Source of the DNA: Methanosarcina barkeri MS
GTDB lineage: Archaea > Halobacteriota > Methanosarcinia > Methanosarcinales > Methanosarcinaceae
DNA: 64,000 bases
Reading direction: 5' to 3'
NCBI RefSeq assembly: GCF_000970025.1
Contig: NZ_CP009528.1
Span: 186,001-250,000 of the forward strand
Part shown: positions 9,202-19,833 of the stretch, one piece after another
Numbering within the stretch: the stretch's first letter is position 1
Layout of the letters: every line of letters starts with the position of its first letter
Notes under the pieces: generated by a model
What the model was told of the DNA's origin: nothing
Databases searched by the model: none
The model's input: only the letters and a program-made list of their open reading frames with translations
Program-made: the position numbers and the translations under genes

Positions 9202-10516
9202 GCCTGAGTCGGAAGTTGAGCAAAAAGACTGTGTAGATTACCAGGCCTGCAATCAGGAAAGAGGCTCCAGCAAGTTTTTCATATAAAAGGCCGCCAAGGA
9301 TAAGTCCGGTGATGCTGGCAAGGCCTCCGAAACTGCTGGCAATCCCCTGTATCGTACCCTGGTACTTTCTTCCTACAACTTTTGATAAGAGTGAGAGAAA
9401 GGAAGGCCACATAAGTCCGTCTCCAAGTGCAAAAAACCCTGCTGCAAGGTAGGTAAGGAAAATATTTCCAGGAATGAGAAGCAGGAAATTCGTACCGAGC
9501 ATCAGGCTTCCGAAGATTATAAGAGCTGCATCCGAATATTTTCTTGAAACCCTGGGAAGTACAGTACTCTGTACGATTATCAGAAGTCCGCTCAATACTG
9601 TAAAGTAAACGCCCATTTTTGCAATACTCCAGTTGAGAGTTGAAATTGCGTGCAGGGGAAAAGCTGTGTAGAATACATTGTAACCGAGGTCGATTAGAAA
9701 GTACAGTCCCAGCATATAGGGGATATTTTGAAGTCTCATAATCTCCCTGAATTCAGGTTTTTTCGTTTCAAACGTAGTTTTGCATTCCCTTATTTCATAA
9801 CTGAAGATTTTTCTTACTTTCTCGGCTTCTTCAGGCTCCCCAGGAGCGCACTCTTTACTTTCGGGAAGATAAGATATAATCAGGAATGTTCCGATAAGTG
9901 AGATTACTATTGCTCCAAGCACAGGGGCTACATTTCCATACATTGTTAAGCTCAATATTCCGGCAAGGGCAGGGCCAACTATAAATCCCAGGTTTTCGGA
10001 AATTGCCATTTTCCCGAAGTTTTGGCTCCGATCTCTTTCTGCAGTAATATCAGCCAGATAGGCATTGGCTACCGATACATTTCCTCCGGTCAGCCCGTCA
10101 AGGGCTCTGGCGAAAAAGAGCACTGCAAGGGGCAGGGTAACGGTAAAAGCTCCCAGAACTCTTGAATCGATTTTAAACAGGCTTATTACCGGAAGAAAAA
10201 GAGCTACAAGGAAGATAATCCATGAGAGAAGAGTCCCTAGCTGGCTTATAAAAAGTATCTTTTTACGGCCGTAAGTATCAGACCACCTACCCAGAATAGG
10301 GGCTCCTACTAGCTGAAAAGCCGGATACATCGCACTTGCCAGCCCATAAATGAAAGCGTTCCCTCCCAGTCGGTTAACCAGAAACACCAGAAACGGGAGT
10401 ACAATACTAAACCCGAGCGTGCCTATGAAATTTACAGCAAGAATTGGAAGGAGGGAAACGTTTTCTCCTGTACGAAGGTCTGAATTATTTTTCTTGCCTT
10501 TGTTTTCCTTTTCCAT
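9167..10516 (-). CDS. Major facilitator superfamily transporter
   Basis: The product has 449 residues with about 12 hydrophobic helices and the MFS signature between helices 2 and 3 (GRWSDTYGRKKILF). It also has ARALDGLTGGNVSVANAYLA around helix 5, typical of the tetracycline-efflux (TetA-like) drug:H+ antiporter branch. A central hydrophilic loop of about 40 residues (residues 215-258) separates the two halves. The start is supported by GAGGAAAG directly before the ATG. The substrate cannot be told from sequence. It stands alone, and its 3' end is built of tandem repeats. Confidence 0.88.
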   Translation of the reverse strand: MEKENKGKKNNSDLRTGENVSLLPILAVNFIGTLGFSIVLPFLVFLVNRLGGNAFIYGLASAMYPAFQLVGAPILGRWSDTYGRKKILFISQLGTLLSWIIFLVALFLPVISLFKIDSRVLGAFTVTLPLAVLFFARALDGLTGGNVSVANAYLADITAERDRSQNFGKMAISENLGFIVGPALAGILSLTMYGNVAPVLGAIVISLIGTFLIISYLPESKECAPGEPEEAEKVRKIFSYEIRECKTTFETKKPEFREIMRLQNIPYMLGLYFLIDLGYNVFYTAFPLHAISTLNWSIAKMGVYFTVLSGLLIIVQSTVLPRVSRKYSDAALIIFGSLMLGTNFLLLIPGNIFLTYLAAGFFALGDGLMWPSFLSLLSKVVGRKYQGTIQGIASSFGGLASITGLILGGLLYEKLAGASFLIAGLVIYTVFLLNFRLRHFEEQIILRNR

Positions 10517-10612
10517 CTTTCCTCAGGATTCGTTTTCGGAAACCTATTCCCAGGGTTTTCGGACTCCCTTTTTCTTTTCATATCACCGGTATATTCAGCT
10601 TTCAGATAACAG

Positions 10613-10963
10613 CTACTTCTTATGGACAGTTTTCTCTTTAATTCTAAGAACCTCAGTCCATGCCCTTTTCCCGCACCCCGGGCACCTGAGGTACTTTTTA
10701 TTCACACCATTGGGACTGATGAAATCTTCAAGTTTTGAAACCTCGAACACTTTGCCGCATCTGGGACAGAGGTAGGAAAAATTTTTTGCGTGCCATACTA
10801 CAAGCAGGACAAGGACCCCGGCTATTATCATGATCCAGAGGTACCAGTATCTCGCAAGCAGGAAAACCGATGATATCATGATTACTGCTATGAACACAAA
10901 AAGCACTTGAGAGGTTCCGTACCAATCGCTTCGCGTAATTTCCCAATATTTGTTTTTGTCCAT
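10613..10963 (-). CDS. Membrane protein with C-terminal zinc ribbon
   Basis: Of 116 residues, about 21-60 form two adjacent transmembrane helices (VLFVFIAVIMISSVFLLARY and YLWIMIIAGVLVLLVVW). They are followed by a cytoplasmic zinc ribbon with the pairs CPRCGK and CPGCGK about 27 residues apart. A GGGGGGTGA ribosome-binding site precedes the ATG by 4 nt. Similar helix-helix-ribbon proteins of unknown role are frequent in Methanosarcina. The ribbon may bind zinc for a protein or nucleic-acid contact. It is likely its own transcript, 97 bp upstream of the MFS gene start in the same direction. Confidence 0.75.
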   Translation of the reverse strand: MDKNKYWEITRSDWYGTSQVLFVFIAVIMISSVFLLARYWYLWIMIIAGVLVLLVVWHAKNFSYLCPRCGKVFEVSKLEDFISPNGVNKKYLRCPGCGKRAWTEVLRIKEKTVHKK

Positions 10964-11277
10964 AGTTCACCCCCCCGATTCTGCTTCTTTTCTGATCCTT
11001 TATCGGATAATTTATACTGGAAAATAGGAGTTGTAGTTATTTCAGTATTTTTGTCCTTTCTATCCGGGTTAAATCATGGAAAAGTTATTTTTAAGCTGCA
11101 GGACACATTGAATAATTTATGGCAAGTACTTATGTTAAAAAACAAGGAAAGTTTCCTGGGTCTGGATAACTTGGGTTCAAGGTGGGACTAGTCCTGGAAT
11201 CCCGTTTATCGGATTGGCTGTAGAGCAGAATAGTAAAGAGATTCCTAATAAGGGCTCAGTCATTTCTTTTATTTCTT
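10964..11277. other. Intergenic region without supported gene
   Basis: About 314 bases between a leftward gene start and a repeat array. It contains C-rich and AT-rich patches, including the upstream signals of the zinc-ribbon gene (10964-10980). No frame here has plausible codon use or a ribosome-binding site. Confidence 0.4.
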
Positions 11278-11464
11278 TCTTCATTGTTTCTTCATTGTTT
11301 CTTCATTGTTTCTTCATTGTTTCTTCATTGTTTCTTCATTGTTTCTTCATTGTTTCTTCATTGTTTCTTCATTGTTTCTTCATTGTTTCTTCATTGTTTC
11401 TTCATTGTTTCTTCATTGTTTCTTCATTGTTTCTTCATTGTTTCTTCATTGTTTCTTTCATTCA
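11278..11464 (-). repeat. Sixteen-copy 11-bp tandem repeat at a gene 3' end
   Basis: The plus-strand unit is TTCATTGTTTC, repeated about 16 times with almost no variation. On the minus strand the unit AATGAAGAAAC runs out of the stop codon of the gene at 11462-11863 (TGA at 11464-11462, followed by ATGAAAGAAAC). Because 11 is not a multiple of 3, the array is open in several frames and gives false Phe/Ser/Leu-rich ORFs. Confidence 0.9.
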
Positions 11465-11863
11465 TTTTTTTAGTTGATTTGTCTTTACTACAAGTCCTTC
11501 AATTGTATCTTCAGAGTACCAGACCAGAACCTCCAGGCGTTCCGAGCATCTGCAAAATGCATCCTGTACAGAAACCTGAGTGCCCTGGTCGGGGTCGTCC
11601 AGATGCCTCCAGTCATCATTAACAAAAAGCCATAAACTTCTTACACTGCCTGCCGGATAGGGCATCAGTTCAAGCCAGTACCGAGTCGCTATGCCGGTTT
11701 TCACAGCTACTCGACTTGGCTCGACTGCTTTCTGAACTTCCGGGGCGCCTGGCAATTCTTTAGGGGCAGTCACAGATTCTGATGTGGATTCTGATGGGAT
11801 ATCTGCTTCTGATAGGTTATCTGTTTCTGATGGATTATCTGCTTCTGATGAGATATCTGTCAT
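11462..11863 (-). CDS. Hypothetical protein with acidic Ser/Glu-rich N-terminus
   Basis: The product has 133 residues. The first 45 are a low-complexity acidic tail of SEADNPSETDNLSEAD-type repeats. Residues 55-130 look like a compact domain with aromatic and arginine pairs (TRYWLELMPYPAGSVRSLWL, then NDDWRHLDDPDQGTQVSVQD and LEVLVWYSEDTIEGLVV). No family is recognised. The globular part and its balanced composition argue for a real gene. The stop codon abuts a large 11-bp repeat array, which could alter or extend the C-terminus between strains. Confidence 0.65.
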   Translation of the reverse strand: MTDISSEADNPSETDNLSEADIPSESTSESVTAPKELPGAPEVQKAVEPSRVAVKTGIATRYWLELMPYPAGSVRSLWLFVNDDWRHLDDPDQGTQVSVQDAFCRCSERLEVLVWYSEDTIEGLVVKTNQLKK

Positions 11864-12100
11864 TGTTTACCCTTTTAGTTTAACTGCTAACGCAATATAC
11901 TCATCCCTGAGTTCACTAATTAGTATACAATGTAAATTATATATTTACTAACGAAAATATGTTTAGAAACTAGCATCCCATAAGGTATATGCCCCTCTAC
12001 CCCAATTCTCATGGCCTTGAAGGCTGCAGATTTTTATCTAAAATTAAAAATAAAATGTTTTAACCTGAGAGTTTCAGGTTATGAACCCTTAGTTCAGATC

Positions 12101-13579
12101 TCAGGTCCTGCAAACTTCGCTCTTTCTGAGCCAGTCAATATCGGACTGGTACAGGAGTCTGAGATCTTTAAGCCCGAGTTTCAGCATGGCAAGCCTGCTG
12201 ACTCCGAGTCCCCAGGCAAGGACAGGGTCTTTAATCCCTAGAGGTTCACTAACTTCTCTTCTGAAAACGCCTGCCCCTCCAAGTTCAACCCAGCCCAAGC
12301 CGTCAACATAAACCTCAGGTTCCACACTTGGTTCGGTGTATGGGAAATATCCGGGACGGAAGCGAACTTCTTCGAAGCCCATCCTGTGGTAGAATTCTGC
12401 CAGCAAGCCTAGCAGGTCTGCAAAAGACATATCCTTGTCCATTACAACCCCTTCAAGCTGCTCGAATTCTGGAGTATGAGTAGGGTCAATGGTTTCCCTG
12501 CGGTAAGCTCTGTCAATGCAGAAAGCTTTTACAGGTGATATTGGGTGGTCAGCCAGATATTTGACAGTCACGGATGTTGTATGGGTTCTCAGCACATTGC
12601 GTCTGGAAAGTTCCTTATCCCAGGTTCCACCCCAGCCGCAGGAATCGATTTCTCCTCCGTGCTCGTGCATTGCAGCAACCTTTTCAAAGTATTCAGCCGG
12701 AAGCTCGCAGGTGCTGTCAAGGTGGAAGGTATCCTGCATATCCCTTGCAGGGTGGTCCTGAGGCTGGAAAAGGGCATCGAAGTTCCAGAAAGAACTCTGG
12801 ATGATCCCGCCTTTAATCTCGGCAAAACCCATTTCCAGGAAGATCTGGCGCATCTGCTCTATAAGGCGTCTGTAAGGATGAATCTTGGCTCCGTAAAGGG
12901 GTTTGGGAGTAATATCAAGACGGTAAGGCCTGAACTTCTTGTTCTTCCAGGCCCCGCTCTTCAGTAACTCGGGTGTAAGTTGAGCAATTTCCTCTTCAAG
13001 GACAAGACCCTGGGTAGCAAGTTCGTTTCCTGCATCAGTTATGGAAACAGTCCTGAATTTTTCTTCGTGTTTTATGACAAGTTTCCGCTTGAGCAAGTCC
13101 TTTATTGTTCCTTTGTCGGACCCGAGCTCTTCAAGGGTCTTTGCTTTGCCTGTGAAAGCCGAAAGGGTTTCCTCATCTTTTCCTGCATTCACTTTTCCCG
13201 ATGGCACTATTACTCCGTTTTCAACCTTTGCCCATCCTTTTTTTACAAGCCAACCGGTTGCAATCCCTACCATTTTTGGAGAAAAATGACTCCTCAGCTC
13301 TTCAAGCGAAGTAGGCTTTTTCAGAAAGTCAATAATCTGGCGCTCCGGAAGCCCGTTCTTTGTGTACTCTTCTCCTTCTTTTGTAAGGGAATAACGTTCA
13401 AGCACCTTTTCGGAAACTGAAACCAGCCCTTTTTCCTCAAGCATGAAGGCTGCCTGCATTGCCGCATCCACCTGCAAACCTGATTTCTCCTCCAACCTTT
13501 CGGGGGCAGCAGATCCTATTTCCTCAAGGGCAAGCAAGACCTTTTTTTCGTTGATTGTGAGGTTGTCCTGAATACTCAT
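12101..13579 (-). CDS. pheS: Phenylalanyl-tRNA synthetase alpha subunit
   Basis: This is the catalytic alpha subunit of the heterotetrameric enzyme that charges tRNA-Phe. Of 492 residues, the first 200 or so hold winged-helix DNA-binding-like folds typical of the archaeal/eukaryotic form. The class II catalytic core follows, with [34 protein letters not shown] (motif 2) and [18 protein letters not shown] (motif 3). Length and layout match archaeal PheS. The beta subunit gene is not in this window. A GGAAGTGA lies about 10 nt upstream of the ATG. trpS lies directly upstream in the same direction with a 151-bp gap, so the two may be co-transcribed. Confidence 0.96.
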   Translation of the reverse strand: MSIQDNLTINEKKVLLALEEIGSAAPERLEEKSGLQVDAAMQAAFMLEEKGLVSVSEKVLERYSLTKEGEEYTKNGLPERQIIDFLKKPTSLEELRSHFSPKMVGIATGWLVKKGWAKVENGVIVPSGKVNAGKDEETLSAFTGKAKTLEELGSDKGTIKDLLKRKLVIKHEEKFRTVSITDAGNELATQGLVLEEEIAQLTPELLKSGAWKNKKFRPYRLDITPKPLYGAKIHPYRRLIEQMRQIFLEMGFAEIKGGIIQSSFWNFDALFQPQDHPARDMQDTFHLDSTCELPAEYFEKVAAMHEHGGEIDSCGWGGTWDKELSRRNVLRTHTTSVTVKYLADHPISPVKAFCIDRAYRRETIDPTHTPEFEQLEGVVMDKDMSFADLLGLLAEFYHRMGFEEVRFRPGYFPYTEPSVEPEVYVDGLGWVELGGAGVFRREVSEPLGIKDPVLAWGLGVSRLAMLKLGLKDLRLLYQSDIDWLRKSEVCRT

Positions 13580-13730
13580 ACATGATCACTTCCTGACGTT
13601 CCTGATAATATTAAGAGTTTGATAATTATGACTGATCATTTTTATAAAATTTATTTTTTAAAATTGTTTTTGTGAATTTATTTGGTAAATCTACTTTGCA
13701 AAGTTACTTTTTGTAAAGTTACTTTACAAA

Positions 13731-15152
13731 TTACTTTTTGTATATTATTTTGTACTCATCGAGGTGTTCCTTTGCAAGTTCCCGCTTTTCCTGATGGTCC
13801 TTGAGGAACTCATACATCTTCTCGGCCGCAAGCTGCTTGCATGAGCCGCACATCCTGGTTCCTGAGACGCATTCCTGCCTGATTTCCAATAATTCCTCAT
13901 CGTCTCCAATCAGGTGGAAGAGCATCAGTTCGAAGACTGAACATTCATCGGGTTTTCCGCCAAGTTTTTTCTGTTCTTCCAGGGTTACACAGCCACCGGT
14001 CTTTGCCCTCTTTACCTTTTTTGCACCTTCTTTCGGGTCGTCAGTCAGAGCGATATAACTGTCAGGGACACTGCTCGACATCTTTCCTCCCTGCAGCCCA
14101 CTCATAAAGCGGTGATAGGTAGATGCAGGGGGAATGAAAGCATAACCTCCGAAGTCAGCGGCTACTTCAGCTACAATTTCGTCCAGTATTTTTCGGGTGA
14201 GTTTAATTTCACTGGCGGATTTCGAGGCATCTTTAAGCTCGGCTGTGAAGCATTTCTTTTTCTCAGGATGGTTTATTTGCAAAACAAATCTTTCTAGGAA
14301 AGGATAGTCAGGAGTTTGAAGTATGTCCATGTGCTCTTCATAGAGTTTCACTTTACCTGGAATGCGTTTTTTAAGCTCCTTTAAGGCTTCTTTTGGAGCC
14401 CCTTTGCCGCGCACGCTCAGGTATTTTCCTCCATTTGCGTTTTCTCTCTCTTCTACCCTGAACATGCTCATCTTGCCCGCAAGCCCTCTTGTAAGTCGGA
14501 GGTGAGGGTCCTGGTCAGGTCCAACAGGCACTACAACCGGCTTTGGTCCACCAAACTCTTCAAGTTGGGGCTGTAGAATATCGGCAGCCTGGGTTGCTAC
14601 ACTGATCATATGGGATAGGTTTGTCTCTCCTGAAAAACCATAGATTGCACTCAGTTCCGAGAAATTGACCTTGACCCCGAGTTCAAATGCCAGGTCTTTA
14701 ACGCTTTCACAGCCTGACTGAAAGTAAATAAGGCCATCGGGCTTAAAACCGAGAGCGATAAGACTTAGTATATATTCTTCTACTCCGATTTCCCTGCACT
14801 TCTGCCAGGAAAAACCCCGTACTGAGAAAGCCTCTCTATCTGCAATCCCGACAAAAGCTGAAGCTCCCATTTGCTGGTGCCAGATTATCTGGTCCATAAC
14901 CATCTTGTGCCCGAGGTGGACCTTCCCTGAAGGCATAAAACCGTCCATAACTGAAAAAGGGGCACCCGTCCTCATGGCATCGGCAATCTGTTCGTAATCA
15001 CGGTGCCCGAAGATAACTCTTCTCCGCATATACATATGCGGGGAGGGGATTTCAGGAAGCACATTATCAAATGGAGAAATCCCGAATTCTTCGAATAACT
15101 TGGAATAGTCATTAATCTCGCTTGAACTCCATGGGTCAAGTTTATTAGTCAT
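13731..15152 (-). CDS. trpS: Tryptophanyl-tRNA synthetase
   Basis: This class I synthetase charges tRNA-Trp. The frame is open up to 15377, but the start taken is ATG 15152. It is preceded by GAGGGACTTT and begins the conserved protein ([20 protein letters not shown]). The 75 codons above it look unlike any TrpRS. The resulting 473 residues contain the HIGH-type motif PSGKVHLGH, the tryptophan pocket region and the KMSKS-type motif [12 protein letters not shown]-terminal residues [20 protein letters not shown] form the tRNA-binding tail. It lies upstream of pheS in the same direction, a synthetase pair. Confidence 0.95.
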   Translation of the reverse strand: MTNKLDPWSSSEINDYSKLFEEFGISPFDNVLPEIPSPHMYMRRRVIFGHRDYEQIADAMRTGAPFSVMDGFMPSGKVHLGHKMVMDQIIWHQQMGASAFVGIADREAFSVRGFSWQKCREIGVEEYILSLIALGFKPDGLIYFQSGCESVKDLAFELGVKVNFSELSAIYGFSGETNLSHMISVATQAADILQPQLEEFGGPKPVVVPVGPDQDPHLRLTRGLAGKMSMFRVEERENANGGKYLSVRGKGAPKEALKELKKRIPGKVKLYEEHMDILQTPDYPFLERFVLQINHPEKKKCFTAELKDASKSASEIKLTRKILDEIVAEVAADFGGYAFIPPASTYHRFMSGLQGGKMSSSVPDSYIALTDDPKEGAKKVKRAKTGGCVTLEEQKKLGGKPDECSVFELMLFHLIGDDEELLEIRQECVSGTRMCGSCKQLAAEKMYEFLKDHQEKRELAKEHLDEYKIIYKK

Positions 15153-15456
15153 AAAGTCCCTCGTTGGCTGCCGATTTTCTGGGAAAAGCCTCAGGCAGGC
15201 AGCTTTATCTTGCTGAAAATTATTAAAGATATTAACGCAGTTCCAGCTAAACTGCTCTTTAAAAATACGTGCTAATATGTAAATGTTTATCTTCGGGAAG
15301 ACAGTTCCAGACTCATACTGTTTTTCCAGAGGTACGAGGCTTTTAAATCTCCTGGTTTGCATATCCCGACTAAACACAGGTTATAAGAAATATAAATGTA
15401 CCAGAAGAACGCTAGAGAAAAATATTGTAAAGGGACATCTTGCAACTTATTCCTTT
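15153..15456. other. Upstream region of trpS
   Basis: 304 bases that include the false 5' extension of trpS. On the minus strand a TATA-like ACATTTATATTTC near 15386-15398 could be the trpS promoter, giving a leader of roughly 200 nt. No coding signal is supported. Confidence 0.4.
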
Positions 15457-16683
15457 TTACTTTTCGCAAACTTTTTCAAAAGGATATGGCAGTTTTGCTC
15501 CTGCCGGAATCCTATCAACAAATTCCAGAAACTCCGGATCGTGCATCGGAGCCAGGTTTTTCTGCTTCTGGAAATAATGATAGCTCCTGATTTTCTGCCA
15601 GGCTTCCTTTAAGGATTCCTCTTTTATATTCCCAAAACTGAAAGGCGGATACGGACCGGCTTTTGTATCTCCGTCTGTCGTTATATGCATCCAGCGCCTG
15701 CCTTCCATTGCGCCGAGCATCTGACCTTCAAAATAAGTGTTCGCAAACATCCGCGGACCTTCGGGGCTGGAATTTATCCTGTGGTACATCTCAAGGATGT
15801 TTTTCCTATCTTTGTCAGTAATTACAGGCTCATCCCTGGTTTTTGGCATTGCTTCCCAGACTGAAAATTCATGGACTCCAAGTTTCCATGCAAGGTTATA
15901 GAGCGCAGGTAGTTCCTGTATATTTGAGGGAGATGCGTGTGTTGTCATTACAACCACGAGCCCGGCTTCAAGTGCCAGTTTTATGGTAGAAACCGCCCTT
16001 TCATATGCTCCACTGGAATTTCGGGCAGCGTCGTGTTTTTCAGGATTAGTTGAGTAAATACCTACCATAAGGGAATGGAGCCCTGCGTCTTTCAGGCGGG
16101 AAGCCGTTTCTGCTGAAAAGTCCGTACCCCAGGTGGAACAGTTTACTATAGCCCGCTTCTTGTCCACATACCTTATTAGCTCAAAGACTTCTTCCCTCAG
16201 AAGAGGATCATTTTCAGTAAATGTGATAATGAAAGTGCCGGATTCAAGGGCTTCATCGATTATTCTTTTTATAGTACCGGTATCCAGCTCATCTGCAACC
16301 GTTCCTGGTGGGTATCTCAAACTGCTCTGGTGGGTAAGTTCAATGGACACGGTTTCAGGAATGTATTTTCCGAGAGCTATCTGTATCTCTGCAAAAATAA
16401 GACGTTTGAAGGCCGGACTCGGGATTGGAGGGAGCCAGGCTGAGGCAATAACTCTATCCTCTTCTACAAGGGCTAGCTTTTCTTCCTTCAGGCGGGAATT
16501 CATCTTTTTCAGGATAGGATTGAAAGCTACTTTCAGGGTCCCGTTTGCCGTAAGCTCCAGAACATCCCCTGCATTCCTGAGGCTTACTGACAGCCCGGGC
16601 ATTGAGAAAATTTCTATCTTTTTTTCCTCTGCTTGAACTTCTCTCAATGAAACTTCCGGTGTGCCCTTTTTTTCATAAGTCAT
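15457..16683 (-). CDS. Radical-SAM-like protein lacking the cluster cysteines
   Basis: The 408 residues have the overall layout of radical SAM/SPASM-type enzymes. A first beta strand IELTHQSSLRYPPG (residues 118-131) is followed by ELDTGTIKRIIDEALESGTF, IITFTENDPLLREEVFELI (the 'GGEP' region, here TEND), and later barrel strands (SLMVGIYSTNPEKHDAARNS). In normal members the first loop is CxxxCxxC and binds the 4Fe-4S cluster. Here all three cysteines are replaced (Ser, Tyr and Gly), and only two Cys occur in the whole protein (NCSTWG and VCEK). A conventional cluster therefore cannot form. The fold may have been kept for a non-catalytic role such as peptide or substrate binding. The AT-rich upstream region holds a tandem repeat. 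Confidence 0.8.
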   Translation of the reverse strand: MTYEKKGTPEVSLREVQAEEKKIEIFSMPGLSVSLRNAGDVLELTANGTLKVAFNPILKKMNSRLKEEKLALVEEDRVIASAWLPPIPSPAFKRLIFAEIQIALGKYIPETVSIELTHQSSLRYPPGTVADELDTGTIKRIIDEALESGTFIITFTENDPLLREEVFELIRYVDKKRAIVNCSTWGTDFSAETASRLKDAGLHSLMVGIYSTNPEKHDAARNSSGAYERAVSTIKLALEAGLVVVMTTHASPSNIQELPALYNLAWKLGVHEFSVWEAMPKTRDEPVITDKDRKNILEMYHRINSSPEGPRMFANTYFEGQMLGAMEGRRWMHITTDGDTKAGPYPPFSFGNIKEESLKEAWQKIRSYHYFQKQKNLAPMHDPEFLEFVDRIPAGAKLPYPFEKVCEK

Positions 16684-16734
16684 TCTTTCTTCACAAGTTC
16701 CTGATTTGCCTGCTGGATATTTATAATCAACCCT

Positions 16735-16877
16735 TTTTAAAACAATTCTTTTTAAAACAACTCTTTTTAAAATAACCCTTTTTAAAATAATCCTTTTTAA
16801 AACAGTCTTTTTTAAAACAATCCTTTTAAAACAATTCTTTTTAAAACAACTTTTTTAAAACAGCTCTTTTTAAAACA
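16735..16877. repeat. Degenerate ~15-16-bp tandem repeat
   Basis: About nine imperfect copies of a unit like AACAATTCTTTTTAAA lie between the aIF2-beta stop and the start of the radical-SAM-like gene. The variation between units suggests an older array than the 11-bp ones. The flanking stretches (16684-16734 and 16878-17043) hold no gene. Confidence 0.75.
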
Positions 16878-17043
16878 ACCTTCTTAAACAAGGCTTGACC
16901 GAAAAATAAGCCGTCCCTATATTTTCCGGAGGCTTAACGCTGGAGTGCAAGCTCAAATCTAAAAGAAAAATTTAGGCTGCTCGGACACGAAAATGGAATA
17001 ATCGGCCTGAGCTACTTTAAAAAATATAAAATAAGCTTAAACC

Positions 17044-17652
17044 TCAGATCCTTTCTGAAAAGGCGAGGTTTCCGCTGATTTTCTTTATTTTTACTTTGAC
17101 CACGTCGCCTTTTGAGGCTCCGGGTACGAAAACCGTATACTTGTCTATCTTTGCAATTCCGTCACCTTTGGACCCGACTGCATCGATCCGGAGCTCATAG
17201 GTTCCGCCTTCTTCGATGGCATCCCTGACAACTACATTGCTGACCTTTCTCTTCTTGACAGGTCTATGAGCGCCGCAAGCAGAACATCTCAGGACAAGTA
17301 CCCTGTCCACTTTGACAAGCTGGGTGTCCGGGCGTCCGCATTCCGAACACATAACGTATTCGTCCACATAAGCCTGAATGTTATCAGAGATCTGGGCTCT
17401 CGTAAACCTTCCCTGGAAGACTGCACGTGTGCCTTCTATTTTCCCTGCAGTCCCAAGTTCCCTGGTGAGATATTTCATCAGGTGGTCAGGGTCCCGGTTA
17501 AGGATATCTGCAATATTTCCGAAGTTTTCAAGAATTGTAGTTTTTCCTTCGGAAAAGATTCTGGGCTCAGGGATTACGAATCGAGCATCCGTAGTCTCGG
17601 TGTCAGGCATTTTTGCCATTGCACGGTTCAAAAGCTCTTCGTAATCGTACAT
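17044..17652 (-). CDS. Translation initiation factor aIF2 beta with TRAM domain
   Basis: The beta subunit of archaeal initiation factor 2 takes part in delivery of initiator tRNA to the small ribosomal subunit. Residues 1-130 are the usual IF2-beta/IF5 fold: the N-terminal helix, [20 protein letters not shown], and a zinc ribbon [20 protein letters not shown] then RCSACG. Residues about 140-202 add a TRAM domain ([20 protein letters not shown] and [15 protein letters not shown]), a predicted RNA-binding beta barrel that the ordinary factor of about 135-140 residues lacks. The start is supported by AAGGAG 7 nt before the ATG. It follows the L10e gene by 35 nt in the same direction, a translation operon. 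Confidence 0.94.
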   Translation of the reverse strand: MYDYEELLNRAMAKMPDTETTDARFVIPEPRIFSEGKTTILENFGNIADILNRDPDHLMKYLTRELGTAGKIEGTRAVFQGRFTRAQISDNIQAYVDEYVMCSECGRPDTQLVKVDRVLVLRCSACGAHRPVKKRKVSNVVVRDAIEEGGTYELRIDAVGSKGDGIAKIDKYTVFVPGASKGDVVKVKIKKISGNLAFSERI

Positions 17653-17687
17653 GTTATTGCTCCTTTTGATATTAACAGTTTAACTGG

Positions 17688-18434
<747 letters not shown>

Positions 18435-18711
18435 ACTAAAATTTGTTGTAACGGACTTCCTTTCCGGTTCCTTTCCGCATATAAATGTTTGCATTAAGTT
18501 TGTGAAAAACCGTCTAGCAAACGATTCAGTATGAGATATGTGCATATAGAGATACCTGCCTGTATTTACATTTATCTGTAAACCTGTCCTGGTGGACTTC
18601 AGCAGACAGCTACTGTATTTTCCCGGCTCCCTGATAGGAATTCGAAATTAAGTTTTTATAACCTCTGAAAATTTGTATATTCTGGGCTTCAGCAACTTAC
18701 TCCCTAACTAC

Positions 18712-19833
18712 TTAGTGGTTTATAAGGTTTATTGATGGTTCAGGGTACTTTTCCAGAAATCCTGCAAGTAGCCCGAAACAGCCTGAAAGCATCATGCTCC
18801 CGAAAGGTGCGGCAAAATGCAGTTTATTTGAAATCTCCTTTCTGATTTCGGATTCAGAAAGCTTTTCAAGAATTTCTCTTTTTGGGCCCGTAACTAATAT
18901 AGATCTAACCTGCTCAAATCCAAAAGCTTCCTTTATGTATGCACCGTGCCCTCCGTCTTCGAAAACATCTTCAAAAGCAAGCTTTCCGTCGGCAAGCTTT
19001 ATAACGTAATCCTGAAGTTTTTCGGGGTTCATGAGGAAAGTGTGATGCTCAAAAACTGCCGTGATCCTGTTTTCATTCACAAGTGCTCCCAGAGTATGCC
19101 CGTTTCCAATATTAACCACAACAGCCGGCTGTACAGCCGCAGGGTCAGTAAGCGCTCCAAAGATGGCTGCTGGCCCGGTATCCATGAAAACTGCTTTCGT
19201 TTTCCGGCTTCCTGCGGCTTTGAGAAGAGAATCTGCCTGAGCTTTCATTCGGGTAAAAGCCTCAGGAATTTCCTCGGGCTTGTACACAAAGTTCTCAAGT
19301 TTTCCTCCCTTATCAATGAGTTCTCGAAGGAGTTCAAAGCGGTAGATCCTGTTGCTCTTCTCAGGGGCATTTCCATGATCCTGTACTGCCACGGCAAAAT
19401 TTGTAGGCATCTGAACTTCAAACGTCGAAAGCGCAGCCGAAGTCGATACCGGATTGAAATCCTGCATGACAATTTCCTGTGCATTCTCTTCGGATGCAAG
19501 TTTTTTTGCTTCGGCTTCGGAGACGATTTGAATCCCGAAAGCCTTCACTTTTTCAATGTTATCATTGATGGTCAGAGCAGCCTGTTCAGTAGCGTACACC
19601 GGAAAACCTGCCTTTAGATGAGATTTGATAGCAAATGTTGAAGGGCCTCCTCCCATTATGTTTCCTGTAAATACTATTGTCTTTCCCTTTTTGGTTGCTT
19701 TCCGTACTTTTTTCGCAATTATTTGAGTGGGAGCAGGCATGACCATAAGCAGGCTATTTTCCACTTCTTTTTCTGAATTGAAGAGTAGAATATCCTGCGT
19801 ACCTGTTCCTACATCCGTTGCAAGTATTAACAT
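18712..19833 (-). CDS. DUF1786 family protein (actin-like ATPase fold)
   Basis: The product has 373 residues from ATG 19833. The frame is open to 19899, but the upstream codons are an AT-rich hydrophobic extension (NYVLIIYYLYFNSL), and the conserved protein begins at MLILATDVGTGTQDILLFNS. That Asp-x-Gly-Thr-Gly-Thr phosphate loop, VFTGNIMGGGPSTFAIKSHL, MDTGPAAIFGAL and VVNIGNGHTLG are the nucleotide-binding strands of an ASKHA-type fold. DUF1786 proteins are widespread in methanogens and lack an experimentally settled function that I can name. There is no operon partner in this direction. Confidence 0.85.
   Translation of the reverse strand: MLILATDVGTGTQDILLFNSEKEVENSLLMVMPAPTQIIAKKVRKATKKGKTIVFTGNIMGGGPSTFAIKSHLKAGFPVYATEQAALTINDNIEKVKAFGIQIVSEAEAKKLASEENAQEIVMQDFNPVSTSAALSTFEVQMPTNFAVAVQDHGNAPEKSNRIYRFELLRELIDKGGKLENFVYKPEEIPEAFTRMKAQADSLLKAAGSRKTKAVFMDTGPAAIFGALTDPAAVQPAVVVNIGNGHTLGALVNENRITAVFEHHTFLMNPEKLQDYVIKLADGKLAFEDVFEDGGHGAYIKEAFGFEQVRSILVTGPKREILEKLSESEIRKEISNKLHFAAPFGSMMLSGCFGLLAGFLEKYPEPSINLINH

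Noticed and set aside
10350-10775. 141-codon plus-strand ORF
   Set aside because: It is antisense to the ends of the MFS and zinc-ribbon genes, with Phe/Ser-rich shadow composition.
11214-11622. Phe/Ser/Leu-rich plus-strand ORFs
   Set aside because: They are read-through of an 11-bp tandem repeat that is open in several frames.
12516-13420. Several plus-strand ORFs over pheS
   Set aside because: They are antisense shadows of a well-conserved gene.
15153-15377. 75-codon N-terminal extension of trpS
   Set aside because: It has no similarity to TrpRS; a good ribosome-binding site precedes ATG 15152.
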